64,000 nt of DNA from Acidobacteriota bacterium (GCA_020439745.1 JAGQSC010000035.1:1-64000), one strand, 5' to 3'. Positions 52,456-62,630 are shown, counted from the stretch's first letter. Translations and numbers: made by a program. Notes: generated by a model not told the origin, from the sequence alone.

Positions 52456-53448
52456 ATGGATTTAGCAGCTTTTCGACAACAGTGTATAAGGCTTCACAAA
52501 GAAATGGCAGATTTTGATCTCCATCCTTTTGTGCAACAAAGTACTCGCGACTCCTATTTTGTACTCTTAGGCCAAGTCGTGGCCGGTCTCGAAAAAGGAA
52601 TTGCGATTGTCGGCCGTTACCCAAGGCTTGTTAAAGATTCGGAGAACTATGCGGACACCGACGAGTTTTTCACTGCGGCAGATCAGGCCATGGTGCAGAA
52701 ACCCGAAAAGCAAATCGAAGACGTGTGTGGCATCGCTGAAGGAATATTTGTCTACAAATTGAAGCAACTTCGCCAATTGAAACCAAGCTTACCCTGGCTT
52801 GATTTTCTCGAAGTCATTTCCAGTGCCAGGCGGTGCGTGATGAAGGCGTCCGTAGCACTTGAGAACAGTCTTGCCGACCTGTTAGGAATCAAAGCAGAAT
52901 TGGACTATCGCACGGAGATACAGAAGGGGCTGATTGTGCGCCGTTTATACGCGGATTTTCGTTATGCAATCGCCCAGTTAGATGGCAATGTTGCTAAAGT
53001 GCACCTGCTCAGGGTGGCACGTCACCACATTGCCATGATGTTGCGATTGGATGCCTACGAATTCATGCGCTTTTCAGATCGGAAGCATTTGGTGGTGCTC
53101 AAACAGCAGTTGTCGCAGGCGTTGGCTGGCCAAGTGAACCACCAGGAAGCGCGTCGTTTGATGGACGAGGTGGTCATGACAGCGGCTTTAATCATGGGCA
53201 TCAACAATCGACAGGAACTGATTGAGCACGATATGGGACGCGTCAAGGCGTGTGTTGAGGCAATAGACAGCGGTAGGTTGGATTTAGTGCCTGCGATGTT
53301 ACATGACCTAATCGGCCGAAGCCAGAAATTGGACCAACTGGTGATCACTACCGTACCCGTGGTGAAAATTCTTCGACAGGTCTTGGTCGAGTTGGACAGT
53401 CAACTTTCCTATACAGCCGGTAGGATGTCGGTCATGGGGATGGGATAA
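52456..53448 (+). CDS. all-alpha protein of unknown function
   Basis: This protein of about 330 residues is almost entirely helical by pattern, with no signal peptide or membrane segment. Heptad-like Leu/Ala spacing and a His/Arg-rich stretch (VHLLRVARHHIAMMLRLDAYEFMRF, split as VHLLRVARHHIAMM and RLDAYEFMRF) are visible near 185-205. The ATG at 52456 is preferred; a TTG at 52438 would add 6 residues. The next gene starts directly at its stop (TAA then ATG), so they are translationally coupled. No family is recognised; helical repeat or scaffold function is possible. Confidence 0.6.
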   Translation: MDLAAFRQQCIRLHKEMADFDLHPFVQQSTRDSYFVLLGQVVAGLEKGIAIVGRYPRLVKDSENYADTDEFFTAADQAMVQKPEKQIEDVCGIAEGIFVYKLKQLRQLKPSLPWLDFLEVISSARRCVMKASVALENSLADLLGIKAELDYRTEIQKGLIVRRLYADFRYAIAQLDGNVAKVHLLRVARHHIAMMLRLDAYEFMRFSDRKHLVVLKQQLSQALAGQVNHQEARRLMDEVVMTAALIMGINNRQELIEHDMGRVKACVEAIDSGRLDLVPAMLHDLIGRSQKLDQLVITTVPVVKILRQVLVELDSQLSYTAGRMSVMGMG

Positions 53449-54321
53449 ATGACGAGTCTGGCGGTTCGCGTCAATGTCAAGCCTGCGTTCACCGTGTTTT
53501 TGCGTGAACTGGCGAGCCATGGGGAAGGCCGGTATCACGTGCAATTCGGGCGTTTTTCACGCCCGCACGTAATCAGCTATTTCAAAACCTTCCAGGCTAA
53601 GCCAACCGAAAGCTATTTACAGTTCATGGACCAAATTGGACCCGGCAAGTTTTTTGGCGGCAAGCTGACCATTTTCCAGCCGGGAAGGGGCATTTTCGGG
53701 TCTCGAGATTTGGTTCCATTTGTCGAGCTGTGGCATACAGGACTCATGCCCGTGGGAAAACTTGGGTTAGGGACTGTGTGCGTCTGCCTGCCGCGGGACG
53801 GCTCCGACCGGGCAATGCTACTGGATATGTCCAATGGTGCCACGTCGGAATTGGGCGATTTTGAATCTTGGATTGAGAATTGTGTCGCTCGCCTATTTGA
53901 ACCCGTTCATTACGAACTGACAAGACCGAGGATGCACGACCATCTGAAAGCCGCTGAATACGAACGTTCGAAATTTGTGGTGAAGCTGGAGTCGTTCGAT
54001 ATTCGTGCCTGTCGCGAGCAAGCCATGAGTCGGTTTCACAAAGCCGTGTTCCGGGTTCAGAAATTGATGCCTTCATTCATGGAACAACTAACCGTAAAGG
54101 TAGTACGTGTAGGCAGTGTTTTGGGAGCGGACAACGCGAATTTTGTGACACTCGATGTCGCGAATTTGACGGAGAAACAATGGTCAGCGATTGAATGTTA
54201 CGTCTTTGATCCTTTTCATCTGCCTTTCGACTCTTTGATTAGCGCTTTCACACCTCGTATTGAATCTGAATTTGTTGGCTTGTACCCTGAGATTCGAGCG
54301 TTTGAACCCATAGCCAGGTAA
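53449..54321 (+). CDS. SUKH (SMI1/KNR4)-like domain protein, tentative
   Basis: This 290-residue protein has a segment (about 50-150) resembling the SUKH fold: YLQFMDQIGPGKFFGGKLTIF, then a conserved LVPFVELW strand, a GLGTVCVCLP stretch and ELGDFESWIENCVARLFE at the end. The C-terminal half (about 155-290) is another alpha/beta domain of unknown type. SUKH proteins often act as immunity or adaptor proteins. Its ATG follows the upstream stop without a gap. It precedes the PrkA operon by 156 bases and has its own end. Confidence 0.5.
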   Translation: MTSLAVRVNVKPAFTVFLRELASHGEGRYHVQFGRFSRPHVISYFKTFQAKPTESYLQFMDQIGPGKFFGGKLTIFQPGRGIFGSRDLVPFVELWHTGLMPVGKLGLGTVCVCLPRDGSDRAMLLDMSNGATSELGDFESWIENCVARLFEPVHYELTRPRMHDHLKAAEYERSKFVVKLESFDIRACREQAMSRFHKAVFRVQKLMPSFMEQLTVKVVRVGSVLGADNANFVTLDVANLTEKQWSAIECYVFDPFHLPFDSLISAFTPRIESEFVGLYPEIRAFEPIAR

Positions 54322-54389
54322 TTGCTATTGGCAGCTATGGCCTTTCTTGTGGCCCTTTTCTTGCTTCTTTTTTAGGGACGCGGCCGGGT

Positions 54390-54418
54390 TTGACTAGGCC
54401 TTGGCCGTGACGCACAAT
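54390..54418 (+). promoter_or_regulatory. sigma-70-like promoter of the prkA operon
   Basis: TTGACT (54390-54395) and CACAAT (54413-54418) are separated by 17 bases. This matches a sigma-70 promoter and predicts a start near 54425, giving a leader of about 50 bases before the prkA ATG. The preceding T-rich stretch may serve as the terminator of the upstream gene. Confidence 0.55.
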
Positions 54419-54477
54419 GAAGGTAGCAATCTGTCAGTAACACATCCAACTCTGCCTGATGAGAAGGAGCGGAAGCA

Positions 54478-56697
54478 ATGAAACTGGACTTTAGCGATCT
54501 CCTGAGCCATGAAGTGTTGAAGACGCCCGACGATGAGGTAATGTCGTTCAACGAATACATGCAGATGGTGCTCCATGAGCCGTGGGTCACCCGAAACCCA
54601 TCGCAACTTTTGCACGACATGGTATTGGCGAGCGGTGTCGAACATTCAATTCTGGCTGGGAAACCCATCAAACATCGCTACCGTTTTTTTGAGGATGGCG
54701 ACCGGGTGGGTCCCTATGTCGTGTTTGGTCAACAGAAAGCGAAAGAGAATCTGGTCGAGAAAATAGACAATGCCAGCCGAGGCGCCGAGGCTTCCAAACG
54801 TCTTTGGATTCTTTTGGGCCCTCCGGGTTCGGCCAAGTCCAGGTCTATGGATGGTATCAAGTTGGGGCTGAACCGATATTCTCAGTCGGACGAAGGTAAG
54901 ACGTTCACATTGCTTTTGCCCACGTTGGACGAGCGGCTAAAGGACCGTGCCTTGTTTTCAGAAAACGGGGTGCACTATTTACAAAGTCCCATTTTTGAAC
55001 GTCCCCTCCAAGTGATCCCAGCACAAGTACGGGATCTTTTTGAAAAAGAAATCAATAGCAAACTCGATCTGGACCAGGTGCGTGGTTTTTTGGCAAGGCA
55101 CGCGCATTACGATAACGAGTTCCGGGTACGAATTGATGGATTGCTTTCGCCGTTCTCAACCTTCGTGCTCCAAGCATTTATGAAGGATAAAGGGTTAGAT
55201 TTTAATGGGTTATTGCCATATTTGAAGGTCAAGCGTCAGGTGTTTGATGCCCGCACCAAGTCAGGTATTGGATCCTACACACCACGCGATGAAAAGAGTC
55301 AGGAAGCTGGTTCGCTGGTCGGCAATATTGACTACAGTTTGTTGCCCAGATTTGGTAGTGAATCGCATCCGCTGGTCCATGACTACAAGGGCGAATTGTG
55401 TGCCGGGGCCAACGGCTTCGTAGAAATCCACGAGATCTTGAAGCTCTCCGATAAATTCCTCTACGAACTCTTATTTGCCACTCAAGACCGTTTCTTCAAA
55501 CCGGAGGGTCAGCCACCTATCCCGTTTAACGGGGTGATCATCGGTCACACCAATTTTCACGAATTCAATATGTTCATGGCCAACGAGACCTTCGAAGCGT
55601 TGAGATCGAGGACCACCTTCATCGAGATGCCTTTGTCGGTGAATTTCAAGGATGAAGAGTTGATCTATGGATTCACCTACGCCAATGATTCGCGCAGTTG
55701 GAACAAACAACGCAAACACATGGCCCATGTGGCACCGCACAGCATCGAGTTTATGAGTTTGGTCGCGTGTATGACTCGACTCTACGAATCGAAACAGAAT
55801 CCCAATCTCAACCTTCTTCAGAAGGCCTTGGTTTATGCCGGTCGAGCCGATAGCGGGGTGGACAACAACATGGCCAAGATGGTGCTGGAGGAGTTTGAGT
55901 TCGTCAAACCCACAGAGGGTACTTTTGGACTCGATCCGCGGTTCTTTCAGAACCTGTTTGAAAACACCGAACATTTTCAAATCAATGAGTACGCGGCAAA
56001 TATGCAGCGCCTACATCGCGAGTCTGAAGACCATGCCATGTTGACGTCAATCGCGTTGGAAAATCCGTGTGTGACGCCCTTGGACCTGTATGTGCGCATG
56101 GAACGCGCGGTTCGCGACCAAATGGCCAACGACAAGGCGCGATTGAATCACTATGTGGAGAAAATCATGCCTCTGGCAAAACGCTGGGTGTTCTCTCAAA
56201 TTGCATCGGACGTCTATTCTGCGATCCTACGTGATGATTCTGTGGTAGAGACGACTTGGAAAAAATACACCGATCACGTCAGGGCATTTGCACATAACAC
56301 CAAAGTGAAACACGACGTAACGCAGGCAGATGTGCAGCCCGACGAGAAGTTCATGCAGACCATTGAAAGTTATCTCGGCATCCCGGAAAAAGATGTCTTT
56401 CGCAAGGAGCTTAGCGATGCCATTGCGTCTGTGAACTATGCGGTCTTGTTGGCTGATGAGCCTTCCTATCAAGACGCGATCAAGAAATTCGTATTTGAGA
56501 ATGAATTCAAGTCCGGTGAGAACATGAAGTTGTTGGGATGGATCAAGAGTGGTACCAGCTCAGCCAACGTGAACTCAAAAGAACAAGAACAACTCAACGA
56601 GACCATTCGCTACCTGATGGAAGCACGGAAATACTGTGGCAAGTGTGCCTTTCAGGCTCTGACAATCACTGCAAACGCATCATCCATATCGGTCTGA
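54478..56697 (+). CDS. prkA: PrkA-type serine protein kinase (AAA/YeaG-like)
   Basis: This 739-residue protein belongs to the PrkA/YeaG family: an AAA ATPase core with Walker A GPPGSAKS (114-121) and the long helical C-terminal domain. Helix-rich segments with NGVIIGHTNFHEFNMFM (about 345-360) and RSRTTFIEMPL are typical. PrkA proteins in Bacillus and Escherichia are involved in stationary-phase or stress responses and carry protein kinase or AAA protease-like activity. The ATG follows AGGAG at a good distance. The DUF444 gene follows 9 bases later, then SpoVR and a second PrkA-like gene. The length is longer than that of the usual 630-650. Confidence 0.93.
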   Translation: MKLDFSDLLSHEVLKTPDDEVMSFNEYMQMVLHEPWVTRNPSQLLHDMVLASGVEHSILAGKPIKHRYRFFEDGDRVGPYVVFGQQKAKENLVEKIDNASRGAEASKRLWILLGPPGSAKSRSMDGIKLGLNRYSQSDEGKTFTLLLPTLDERLKDRALFSENGVHYLQSPIFERPLQVIPAQVRDLFEKEINSKLDLDQVRGFLARHAHYDNEFRVRIDGLLSPFSTFVLQAFMKDKGLDFNGLLPYLKVKRQVFDARTKSGIGSYTPRDEKSQEAGSLVGNIDYSLLPRFGSESHPLVHDYKGELCAGANGFVEIHEILKLSDKFLYELLFATQDRFFKPEGQPPIPFNGVIIGHTNFHEFNMFMANETFEALRSRTTFIEMPLSVNFKDEELIYGFTYANDSRSWNKQRKHMAHVAPHSIEFMSLVACMTRLYESKQNPNLNLLQKALVYAGRADSGVDNNMAKMVLEEFEFVKPTEGTFGLDPRFFQNLFENTEHFQINEYAANMQRLHRESEDHAMLTSIALENPCVTPLDLYVRMERAVRDQMANDKARLNHYVEKIMPLAKRWVFSQIASDVYSAILRDDSVVETTWKKYTDHVRAFAHNTKVKHDVTQADVQPDEKFMQTIESYLGIPEKDVFRKELSDAIASVNYAVLLADEPSYQDAIKKFVFENEFKSGENMKLLGWIKSGTSSANVNSKEQEQLNETIRYLMEARKYCGKCAFQALTITANASSISV

Positions 56698-56706
56698 GGT
56701 GAGTCC

Positions 56707-57786
56707 TTGACGGACGGTTTCATTCGCGGCGACGATCGCATCACTTCTTCAGAATCAGAAGGGGCCTTCAACGAGTTCATTGAAGATCAGCTGGACGAAC
56801 TCATAGAAGGTATCATCACGGATGGAGATCTGAGTGAATTAGGCGAGCGCGGTTCAGACCTGGTAATCGAGATGGACGACATCACGCCACCCACTTTTGT
56901 CTATGGCCAGGATGGCCGTGGTGGCGGTGGCGGTGGCAGCGGACCAGGCTCGGATGGGGGGAAGATGAGGTTCACGCTGGAGTTCCAGCGCTTGATGGAG
57001 TTGGTGGCCCGAAAACTCAAACTGCCCAGATTGATCAAAGAGGGTATGGGTCGCATCAAACAGGTATCCTACGAATACAAGACCTTTGGGCCGATGGGTG
57101 TGATTCTCGACAAGAAGAGAACCTTCAAACGGGCGCTTAAGACAAGTGTCGCAACGGGTATGTATCGCCCTCAAGATGATCAGTTTGACGTGCAGATCAG
57201 GCGACGGGACCGGCGTTACAAGATTCCGCAAAGGGTCGAGAAGCCCAGGTATCGGGCTGTGGTTTTTTATATGGGTGATATTTCCTATTCCACCTATGGC
57301 GAACGGCTTGAACTGGAGAAACGCCTGGTAGCGTTCATCCAAAACTGGCTGGACTTCAACTATGGGCCATCACGCGTGGAACACCGTTTCTTTGTTCACG
57401 ACATGGAAGCTTACGAAGTGATGGCTGACGACTTTTATCGCGTGAGTAACGTGGGCGGCACCAGAGCAGCGATTGTTTTTGATTTGGTAAGCCAAGTGGC
57501 CTTTAACGAGTACGACACGACCAGCACCAATTTCTATGCCTTCTATTTCGGTGACGGTGAGCTGTTTGCTGATGATGCCAAACAGATAGTGGACATCATC
57601 AACAACCACATGGTCGGAATGTTCAACCGCGTCGGTGTCATTGAAGTGCAGCCAAGCCGGGCCAGCCACTTGATTACACAGTTGTCTACCCGCTTCGCAC
57701 GCGACGAAGTGGTCCGCTTGGGTGAGATCAAACATCGCAAGGACACCATTGAGGTGATACGCAGCCTTTTTGGGGACGGCAAATGA
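56707..57786 (+). CDS. YeaH-type DUF444 protein
   Basis: This 359-residue protein has an acidic N-terminus, a Gly-rich linker (about 70-85) and then the DUF444 core. A vWA-like metal-binding motif DISYST (about 193) and a GGTRA stretch are visible. DUF444 proteins accompany PrkA and SpoVR throughout bacteria and some archaea; in E. coli the partner is YeaH. The role is unknown. It starts with TTG after GAGGTGAG, and its stop overlaps the SpoVR start by 4 bases (ATGA). Confidence 0.93.
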   Translation: MTDGFIRGDDRITSSESEGAFNEFIEDQLDELIEGIITDGDLSELGERGSDLVIEMDDITPPTFVYGQDGRGGGGGGSGPGSDGGKMRFTLEFQRLMELVARKLKLPRLIKEGMGRIKQVSYEYKTFGPMGVILDKKRTFKRALKTSVATGMYRPQDDQFDVQIRRRDRRYKIPQRVEKPRYRAVVFYMGDISYSTYGERLELEKRLVAFIQNWLDFNYGPSRVEHRFFVHDMEAYEVMADDFYRVSNVGGTRAAIVFDLVSQVAFNEYDTTSTNFYAFYFGDGELFADDAKQIVDIINNHMVGMFNRVGVIEVQPSRASHLITQLSTRFARDEVVRLGEIKHRKDTIEVIRSLFGDGK

Positions 57787-59408
57787 GACGGGTAGAAGAT
57801 CATGCTCGCTTGGACGAGCTCCGCGATCGGGTGATTTACCACGCCAATGCCTTTGGTCGCACGCTGCCCGAGATCCGATTCTTTGTACTCGATGCCATGG
57901 AGTTTATGTCCCTGCTTGAGAAGAAGGTGTATCCCACCAGTCCCGTCAACATTTGGGAAGGCAAACGCATGGTGACCAAAAAGCATCGCCTTGATCAGGG
58001 ACTCGAATCGGCGCTTTATTACGAAGTGGTTCAGACGGGTGACCCGTCCTATGCCTACCTGAATGCAACCAACAACGACATGATGCAGGCCTCCGTGATG
58101 GCTCATGTGGTAGGCCATTGTGAATTTTCGGAACTAAACGTGTTGCGCGATTCCAACCGCGATCGCACCGAATACGTGATGTACCTGGTTCGGCGCGTTG
58201 AACGAGGCCGGCAACAAATGGGAACCAAGTCGTTTATGCAGTATTGGAATGCGGTGGAGTCTTTGACCCCACTGATTTCACCGAACTCCCAATACAATCT
58301 AGCAGGCTCGGTGGATACGGACCTTCATCTCGATCGAAGGTTCAGCAAAAAGACGCGTTCAGTTGATGGTGATCCAAGCTTGGTCATGCCGTTTTCAGAG
58401 ACGTTGGATCAACTACTACTGAAGAAACCACAGGAGAAGGTGGTGGAGAAGGAACTCAAATCCAAACTCAAGCAGGAAGCATTGAGCCGCAGGGGATTCA
58501 AATTAAGGGCACCCTGTCAGGATGTTTTGGGGTTCATGCGCAATTTCGCACCGTGTAGTCCTGCCGAACGAGATTTACTAGCCTATTTTTACACCGTACA
58601 TGCGCCTCAGGATTTTGTGATTCGTACCCAAATCATGAATGAGGGCTGGGCCATGTATTGGGAAAAGAAGATCATGCTCGAGCTATTTAAGGAGCGGGCG
58701 GTTCCTGGCATCATCGAATACGCCAAGGTGTTTTCGGCTGTATGTTTCCCTCGACCCTACTACCAACGCAACCCTTACCATCTCGGTTTCCATCTGTGGA
58801 ACACGATCGAAGAGGCTTACAAAATGGGCCGCGTGTCGTTGGAGTACCGCGAGGAAGTCGACATGGAAAAAAGGCAGTCTTGGAACAAGGGAAATGGCGT
58901 CGATCCCATGAAATCGATGGAGGGTCTGGTTCGTACGGTGACGGACTACGAGTTCTTGAGACGGTTCCTGACCCCTGACCTGATTCATAAGTTTCACCTG
59001 AACCGCATACCTCAACGGGATGCTGCTCGGTTGGGCATTTCTCGCAAAGACATCATCGACGAGAACAAATCCTGGGTGTGGTTGGATCCGGAACCCATTT
59101 TGGAAGACATGTTGCGTTTCTTCACCCATTATTACCGTCCCAGAATTTATGTGGTGGATACAGACTTTGAAGATGGTGGCTTTTTGCTCTATCACCGCGA
59201 TGACGGCAGGAGACTCAAAGTCGATTGGATCAAACCTACCCTGAAGAATCTGAACCTGGTGTGGAAGGGTTCGGTGCATCTGATTTCACGCGGTACGCTC
59301 TATGGGTTTTCGGGGGGGCGTTATCGCGAAATGCGAATCAACGATTTGAGTTTCGATCAGGTTGTGGACCGCATGCAACAAGGTCGAAAACCTTTGGAAA
59401 TGCAGTAG
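57783..59408 (+). CDS. SpoVR family protein (YcgB-like)
   Basis: This 541-residue protein is a SpoVR/YcgB family member, slightly longer than the usual 470-510. Typical stretches are NATNNDMMQASVMAHVVGHCEF with its His/Cys-rich part, QDVLGFMRNFAP, NEGWAMYWEKKIM and NPYHLGFHLWNTIEE. In Bacillus SpoVR is needed for proper spore cortex; in non-sporulating bacteria the role is unclear. It is coupled to DUF444 and followed, 10 bases later, by the second PrkA-like gene. Confidence 0.94.
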   Translation: MRRVEDHARLDELRDRVIYHANAFGRTLPEIRFFVLDAMEFMSLLEKKVYPTSPVNIWEGKRMVTKKHRLDQGLESALYYEVVQTGDPSYAYLNATNNDMMQASVMAHVVGHCEFSELNVLRDSNRDRTEYVMYLVRRVERGRQQMGTKSFMQYWNAVESLTPLISPNSQYNLAGSVDTDLHLDRRFSKKTRSVDGDPSLVMPFSETLDQLLLKKPQEKVVEKELKSKLKQEALSRRGFKLRAPCQDVLGFMRNFAPCSPAERDLLAYFYTVHAPQDFVIRTQIMNEGWAMYWEKKIMLELFKERAVPGIIEYAKVFSAVCFPRPYYQRNPYHLGFHLWNTIEEAYKMGRVSLEYREEVDMEKRQSWNKGNGVDPMKSMEGLVRTVTDYEFLRRFLTPDLIHKFHLNRIPQRDAARLGISRKDIIDENKSWVWLDPEPILEDMLRFFTHYYRPRIYVVDTDFEDGGFLLYHRDDGRRLKVDWIKPTLKNLNLVWKGSVHLISRGTLYGFSGGRYREMRINDLSFDQVVDRMQQGRKPLEMQ

Positions 59409-59418
59409 GAGTGTAACC

Positions 59419-61926
59419 ATGCGTGAATTTGATTACCGCGAATCGCTGGGCTATACCCGCAAGAACACCTATCGATTTTCCGATTTTGTGGCGTCTTTTT
59501 GTGAACGGCCAGAGCCGCACCTGCACACATCCTCGACCATGATTGCCCAGGCCATTGCCTATTTTGGCTGCCAGATAGTGGTGCGCAGTGGCGAACCCGT
59601 GGTCAGCTACAACATCTTTCACGATATTTTCCGCAACGGGACGAATGCCGTTTTTGGTCAGGAATTCTGTATCAAGTCCATTGTCGATGCCGTAGAAGCT
59701 GCCGGCAAGGAAACGGGTCCCAATCGCGGCCTGGTCTTAGTGGGACCACCTGCCAGTGGCAAGACCAATATTGTCGATCTGGTTGCCTTGGCTTTGGAAG
59801 AATACTCCAAGCAGAACAGCGTGAAGCTGTATTCGTTTTTTTTCCAATTCAAGGATCGCGGTAGCGACCGGGTTCTGGAGATGTGGAGTTCGTTCAGGCA
59901 CAGCCCTTTGTTGCTGTTCCCTACGGTATTACAGCGCGGCGATGAAGCCCGACGTCCCAGGCAGGAGTTGTTCGAACACATCAATTACCAACGCACCCTT
60001 TCCAGCGAAAAGAAAATCGTGTTCCCCACCTACTTCCTCAATGCACAACTGGATAAATGCAGCCTGGACATTCTGGAAGCTCTGGTTCAGAACCCGCGCA
60101 ACCGTGGCAAATCGCTGTACGACATCATCGAAGAGTATGTGCGGGTGGAGGAGATTGTCTTTTCTAACGCCCAAGCCAATGGGCTCTCTAACATCGACGA
60201 TATGGACCAACTACGTGTGAAACTCCATCCCCTGGACTTGGGTCCCGAGGACCGAGCCATTGTGAATGAGCATCTTCCTGGCGCTCGTCTTTATCAATAT
60301 GAAGGCGCCCTGGTTTCCTCGAATAGGGGCCTGCTGCATATACACGATGCATTTGCAGTGAGCGAGTCAGGTCTGCCATCAGAGCATGATTACAAGCCCC
60401 TGTTGATGCTTCTGGGAAGCGGTAAGGTGTCTGTGGATTCCACGCAGACCTCCATCGACAACACGGTGGTCATCACCACCAACCTGGAAGAAATGCATTT
60501 GCTCGAAAAGCAATTGACGTCATCCAAATTGTTGGACCGGATTGAGAAAATCCCCGTCAATTATCTGCTGGATGCCAATGCTGAGATGGATATCCTGCAG
60601 CGTGATATGGCCAACATGAAAGAGAAGTTTGAGGTGGATCCCAATTTGCTTCAAATCGCGGCCTATTTTGCCGTGATGACGCGGCTATTACCGCCCAGTC
60701 GACCCAAGAACGCCGTGAATTGGAGCTCCGAGAAACGTCAATTCTATTCCGGTATCCATGTGGAGCAGAAACTCATGATCTACGCCTATCAGGCAGAGGA
60801 TCCGGTTTCCACCATTCGGGAAATCCCGCACTGGCACCCGTTCCGCAATGAGGCGTTGAAGCTGGGCATCGAGTTGGACAATCCCGCCACTTACGAACAT
60901 CTGATCTCTCGACATCCCCGTTCCATTCCCCTGTCCGAAACGGGACTGTTTTCCGTAGAAGAGTTGCGCATGATCGACGATGAGCTGATGCGCGAATTGT
61001 GGTTGGAACACTATCCCAACGAAGGCAAGAATGGTTTGTCGGTGCGACAATTGCAAAACGTCATGCGCAATACCATCGCGCATTCCGATGGTCGCAAAGT
61101 ACACGTGGGTACCTTTCTGAGTCAGTTGAAGCGTCTGATCTCCGAAGGACCGGCTATTCATCATTGGCTGGCTGTGGACCCCAAGTTCAGAGTGGATCGA
61201 AAAGGTCAGAACAGTCGCAAGATCGGACAGATGCACCTTGCCGGCGGTGAAGGGGAGTATGGCGATTTCGCCGGACTGGTGAAGGTGTTGCAAGGCATTT
61301 ATTTCAATCAGATCCGACGTGAAATCACCGTTTCCACGGTGGATCGTGATCCGGAAGAAATTGAACGCGATTTGCGCAAATATCTGCAGCATGCATTGCT
61401 GGCCAATGCGCTGGAAAACAAAGCCTTTGCCCATGTGATGGTGCCGCGGTACACGTTTGTGGACCCCAAGACCGGGCTAAAGATCGATCAGCCCGATATG
61501 AATTTCATGAGTTCCATGGAGCGTGTGTTGGCGGTGGATATCGATGGCGCGGCCTATCGGCGCATGATGGCCAAGAAATTCCTCGAGCACCAAAACGTGG
61601 GTGAGATTGAGCTGGAGCCCAACAAATCCGTGATCTCATCTAGGAATGATCATTTGTTGACGGCATTTGCTGAGCCTTACCACGCGCTGTTGTCCCATCG
61701 TCGATCTGTGAATGGCGTGAATGTGGAACAACTGCGCGATGCCTTCTTCCAAAAACGGAATAGTCCCGAGGTCTACGAACAGTTTTCGGACGACGTGCGC
61801 AATCTGGTGGAAGCGGTACTCACCAACATGGTGACGAGATACCAATACCCGCCATCAATCGCCTTGGACACGGTGGTCTTCGCGCTGCGCAAGAACATCG
61901 TCAATTTCGAAGACATGATCAGCTGA
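59419..61926 (+). CDS. second, divergent PrkA-like AAA serine kinase
   Basis: This 835-residue protein has the PrkA core in a longer frame: Walker A GPPASGKT (109-116), an Asp-rich Walker B region, DNTVVITTNLEEMHLLEKQL (a sensor I-like strand), and RNTIAHSDGRK near 575. The C-terminal half is helical, as in the first kinase. Sequence similarity to the first kinase is low by eye, so they are old paralogues rather than a recent duplication. The start at 59419 has AGGAG 7 bases upstream; a start at 59362 lies inside spoVR. It closes the PrkA-DUF444-SpoVR operon. A two-kinase version of this cluster is also known in haloarchaea. Confidence 0.88.
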   Translation: MREFDYRESLGYTRKNTYRFSDFVASFCERPEPHLHTSSTMIAQAIAYFGCQIVVRSGEPVVSYNIFHDIFRNGTNAVFGQEFCIKSIVDAVEAAGKETGPNRGLVLVGPPASGKTNIVDLVALALEEYSKQNSVKLYSFFFQFKDRGSDRVLEMWSSFRHSPLLLFPTVLQRGDEARRPRQELFEHINYQRTLSSEKKIVFPTYFLNAQLDKCSLDILEALVQNPRNRGKSLYDIIEEYVRVEEIVFSNAQANGLSNIDDMDQLRVKLHPLDLGPEDRAIVNEHLPGARLYQYEGALVSSNRGLLHIHDAFAVSESGLPSEHDYKPLLMLLGSGKVSVDSTQTSIDNTVVITTNLEEMHLLEKQLTSSKLLDRIEKIPVNYLLDANAEMDILQRDMANMKEKFEVDPNLLQIAAYFAVMTRLLPPSRPKNAVNWSSEKRQFYSGIHVEQKLMIYAYQAEDPVSTIREIPHWHPFRNEALKLGIELDNPATYEHLISRHPRSIPLSETGLFSVEELRMIDDELMRELWLEHYPNEGKNGLSVRQLQNVMRNTIAHSDGRKVHVGTFLSQLKRLISEGPAIHHWLAVDPKFRVDRKGQNSRKIGQMHLAGGEGEYGDFAGLVKVLQGIYFNQIRREITVSTVDRDPEEIERDLRKYLQHALLANALENKAFAHVMVPRYTFVDPKTGLKIDQPDMNFMSSMERVLAVDIDGAAYRRMMAKKFLEHQNVGEIELEPNKSVISSRNDHLLTAFAEPYHALLSHRRSVNGVNVEQLRDAFFQKRNSPEVYEQFSDDVRNLVEAVLTNMVTRYQYPPSIALDTVVFALRKNIVNFEDMIS

Positions 61927-62096
61927 TCCAGCATCCTGCCGCCAGCACTCAGTTTCCAGCGCCCAGTGTCGGTATCGATCGGCATTGGGTCAATGCTGTG
62001 GCACGTAATGCGGACATCAAACTACACGCCTGCACACTTGCCTATTGGGCTTGCTGCTACAGCTGGGTGCTGGAATCTGGAATCTGGCCGCTGTTT

Positions 62097-62630
62097 TCAG
62101 AACCCCTGTTTGCGGTTGAGCCACAGGTCGGTCACCCACTTGGCGAAGATCTCCATATCCACCAGGTAATGCTTAAGATCGTCGTCCCACCACACCCCAT
62201 ACTCTTTGCGCGATTTGGGGTTCTGCCGCACCTGGTGGCGGAACTGGTGCGGTGTGAAGGGAATCTTGCGGCACACGTCGGTCAGGTAAAACAAACCCTT
62301 TTTCGTCAATAGCTCGTTGCCGTCCCACTTATTGTTGACTTTCAAAATCTTAAAGAACTTGTCGCTCTCGAAGTATGGGGCAAAGTTCTTCATGCGAATG
62401 ACCCAAACGCTGAGAATTTTTCGCACACCCATTTCCTGCCAGGCCGATTTTCCTTCCGACAGCATCTCTTTGGCTTTTTTGCGAAGGTCTGCCGAGTCGA
62501 TGCCCAGCTTCTTGCAAACGGGATTCATCAGATAAATGCCGTCCTCTGCCAACAGCTCATCGGGGGTCATATCGTCCGGAACATCGCGGAGTTCCATTTC
62601 GATGGGATCAAAAATCTTGCGTTTTACCAT
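62097..62630 (-). CDS. double HTH-like repeat protein, paralogue 2
   Basis: This 177-residue protein is built of two similar units. Unit 1 (about 22-90) reads DELLAEDGIYLMNPVCKKLGI...RKKAKEM...VWVIRM. Unit 2 (about 105-170) reads NELLTKKGLFYLTDVCRKIPF...RHQVRQ...KHYLVDM. Each has an ELL-x4-G-(I/L)-(Y/F)-x2-x-VC-(K/R)K core resembling the MerR/excisionase-type HTH, then a strand ending in a V-x-M element. Conserved Trp, Cys and Arg positions recur. There is no membrane segment. The ATG at 62630 follows GGAG; the frame beyond it is not needed. It lies 13 bases after its paralogue. The family is not one I recognise. Confidence 0.7.
   Translation of the reverse strand: MVKRKIFDPIEMELRDVPDDMTPDELLAEDGIYLMNPVCKKLGIDSADLRKKAKEMLSEGKSAWQEMGVRKILSVWVIRMKNFAPYFESDKFFKILKVNNKWDGNELLTKKGLFYLTDVCRKIPFTPHQFRHQVRQNPKSRKEYGVWWDDDLKHYLVDMEIFAKWVTDLWLNRKQGF

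Noticed and set aside
60688-61434. A 248-codon antisense frame inside the second PrkA-like gene
   Set aside because: A shadow frame; the sense frame has clear AAA/PrkA motifs.
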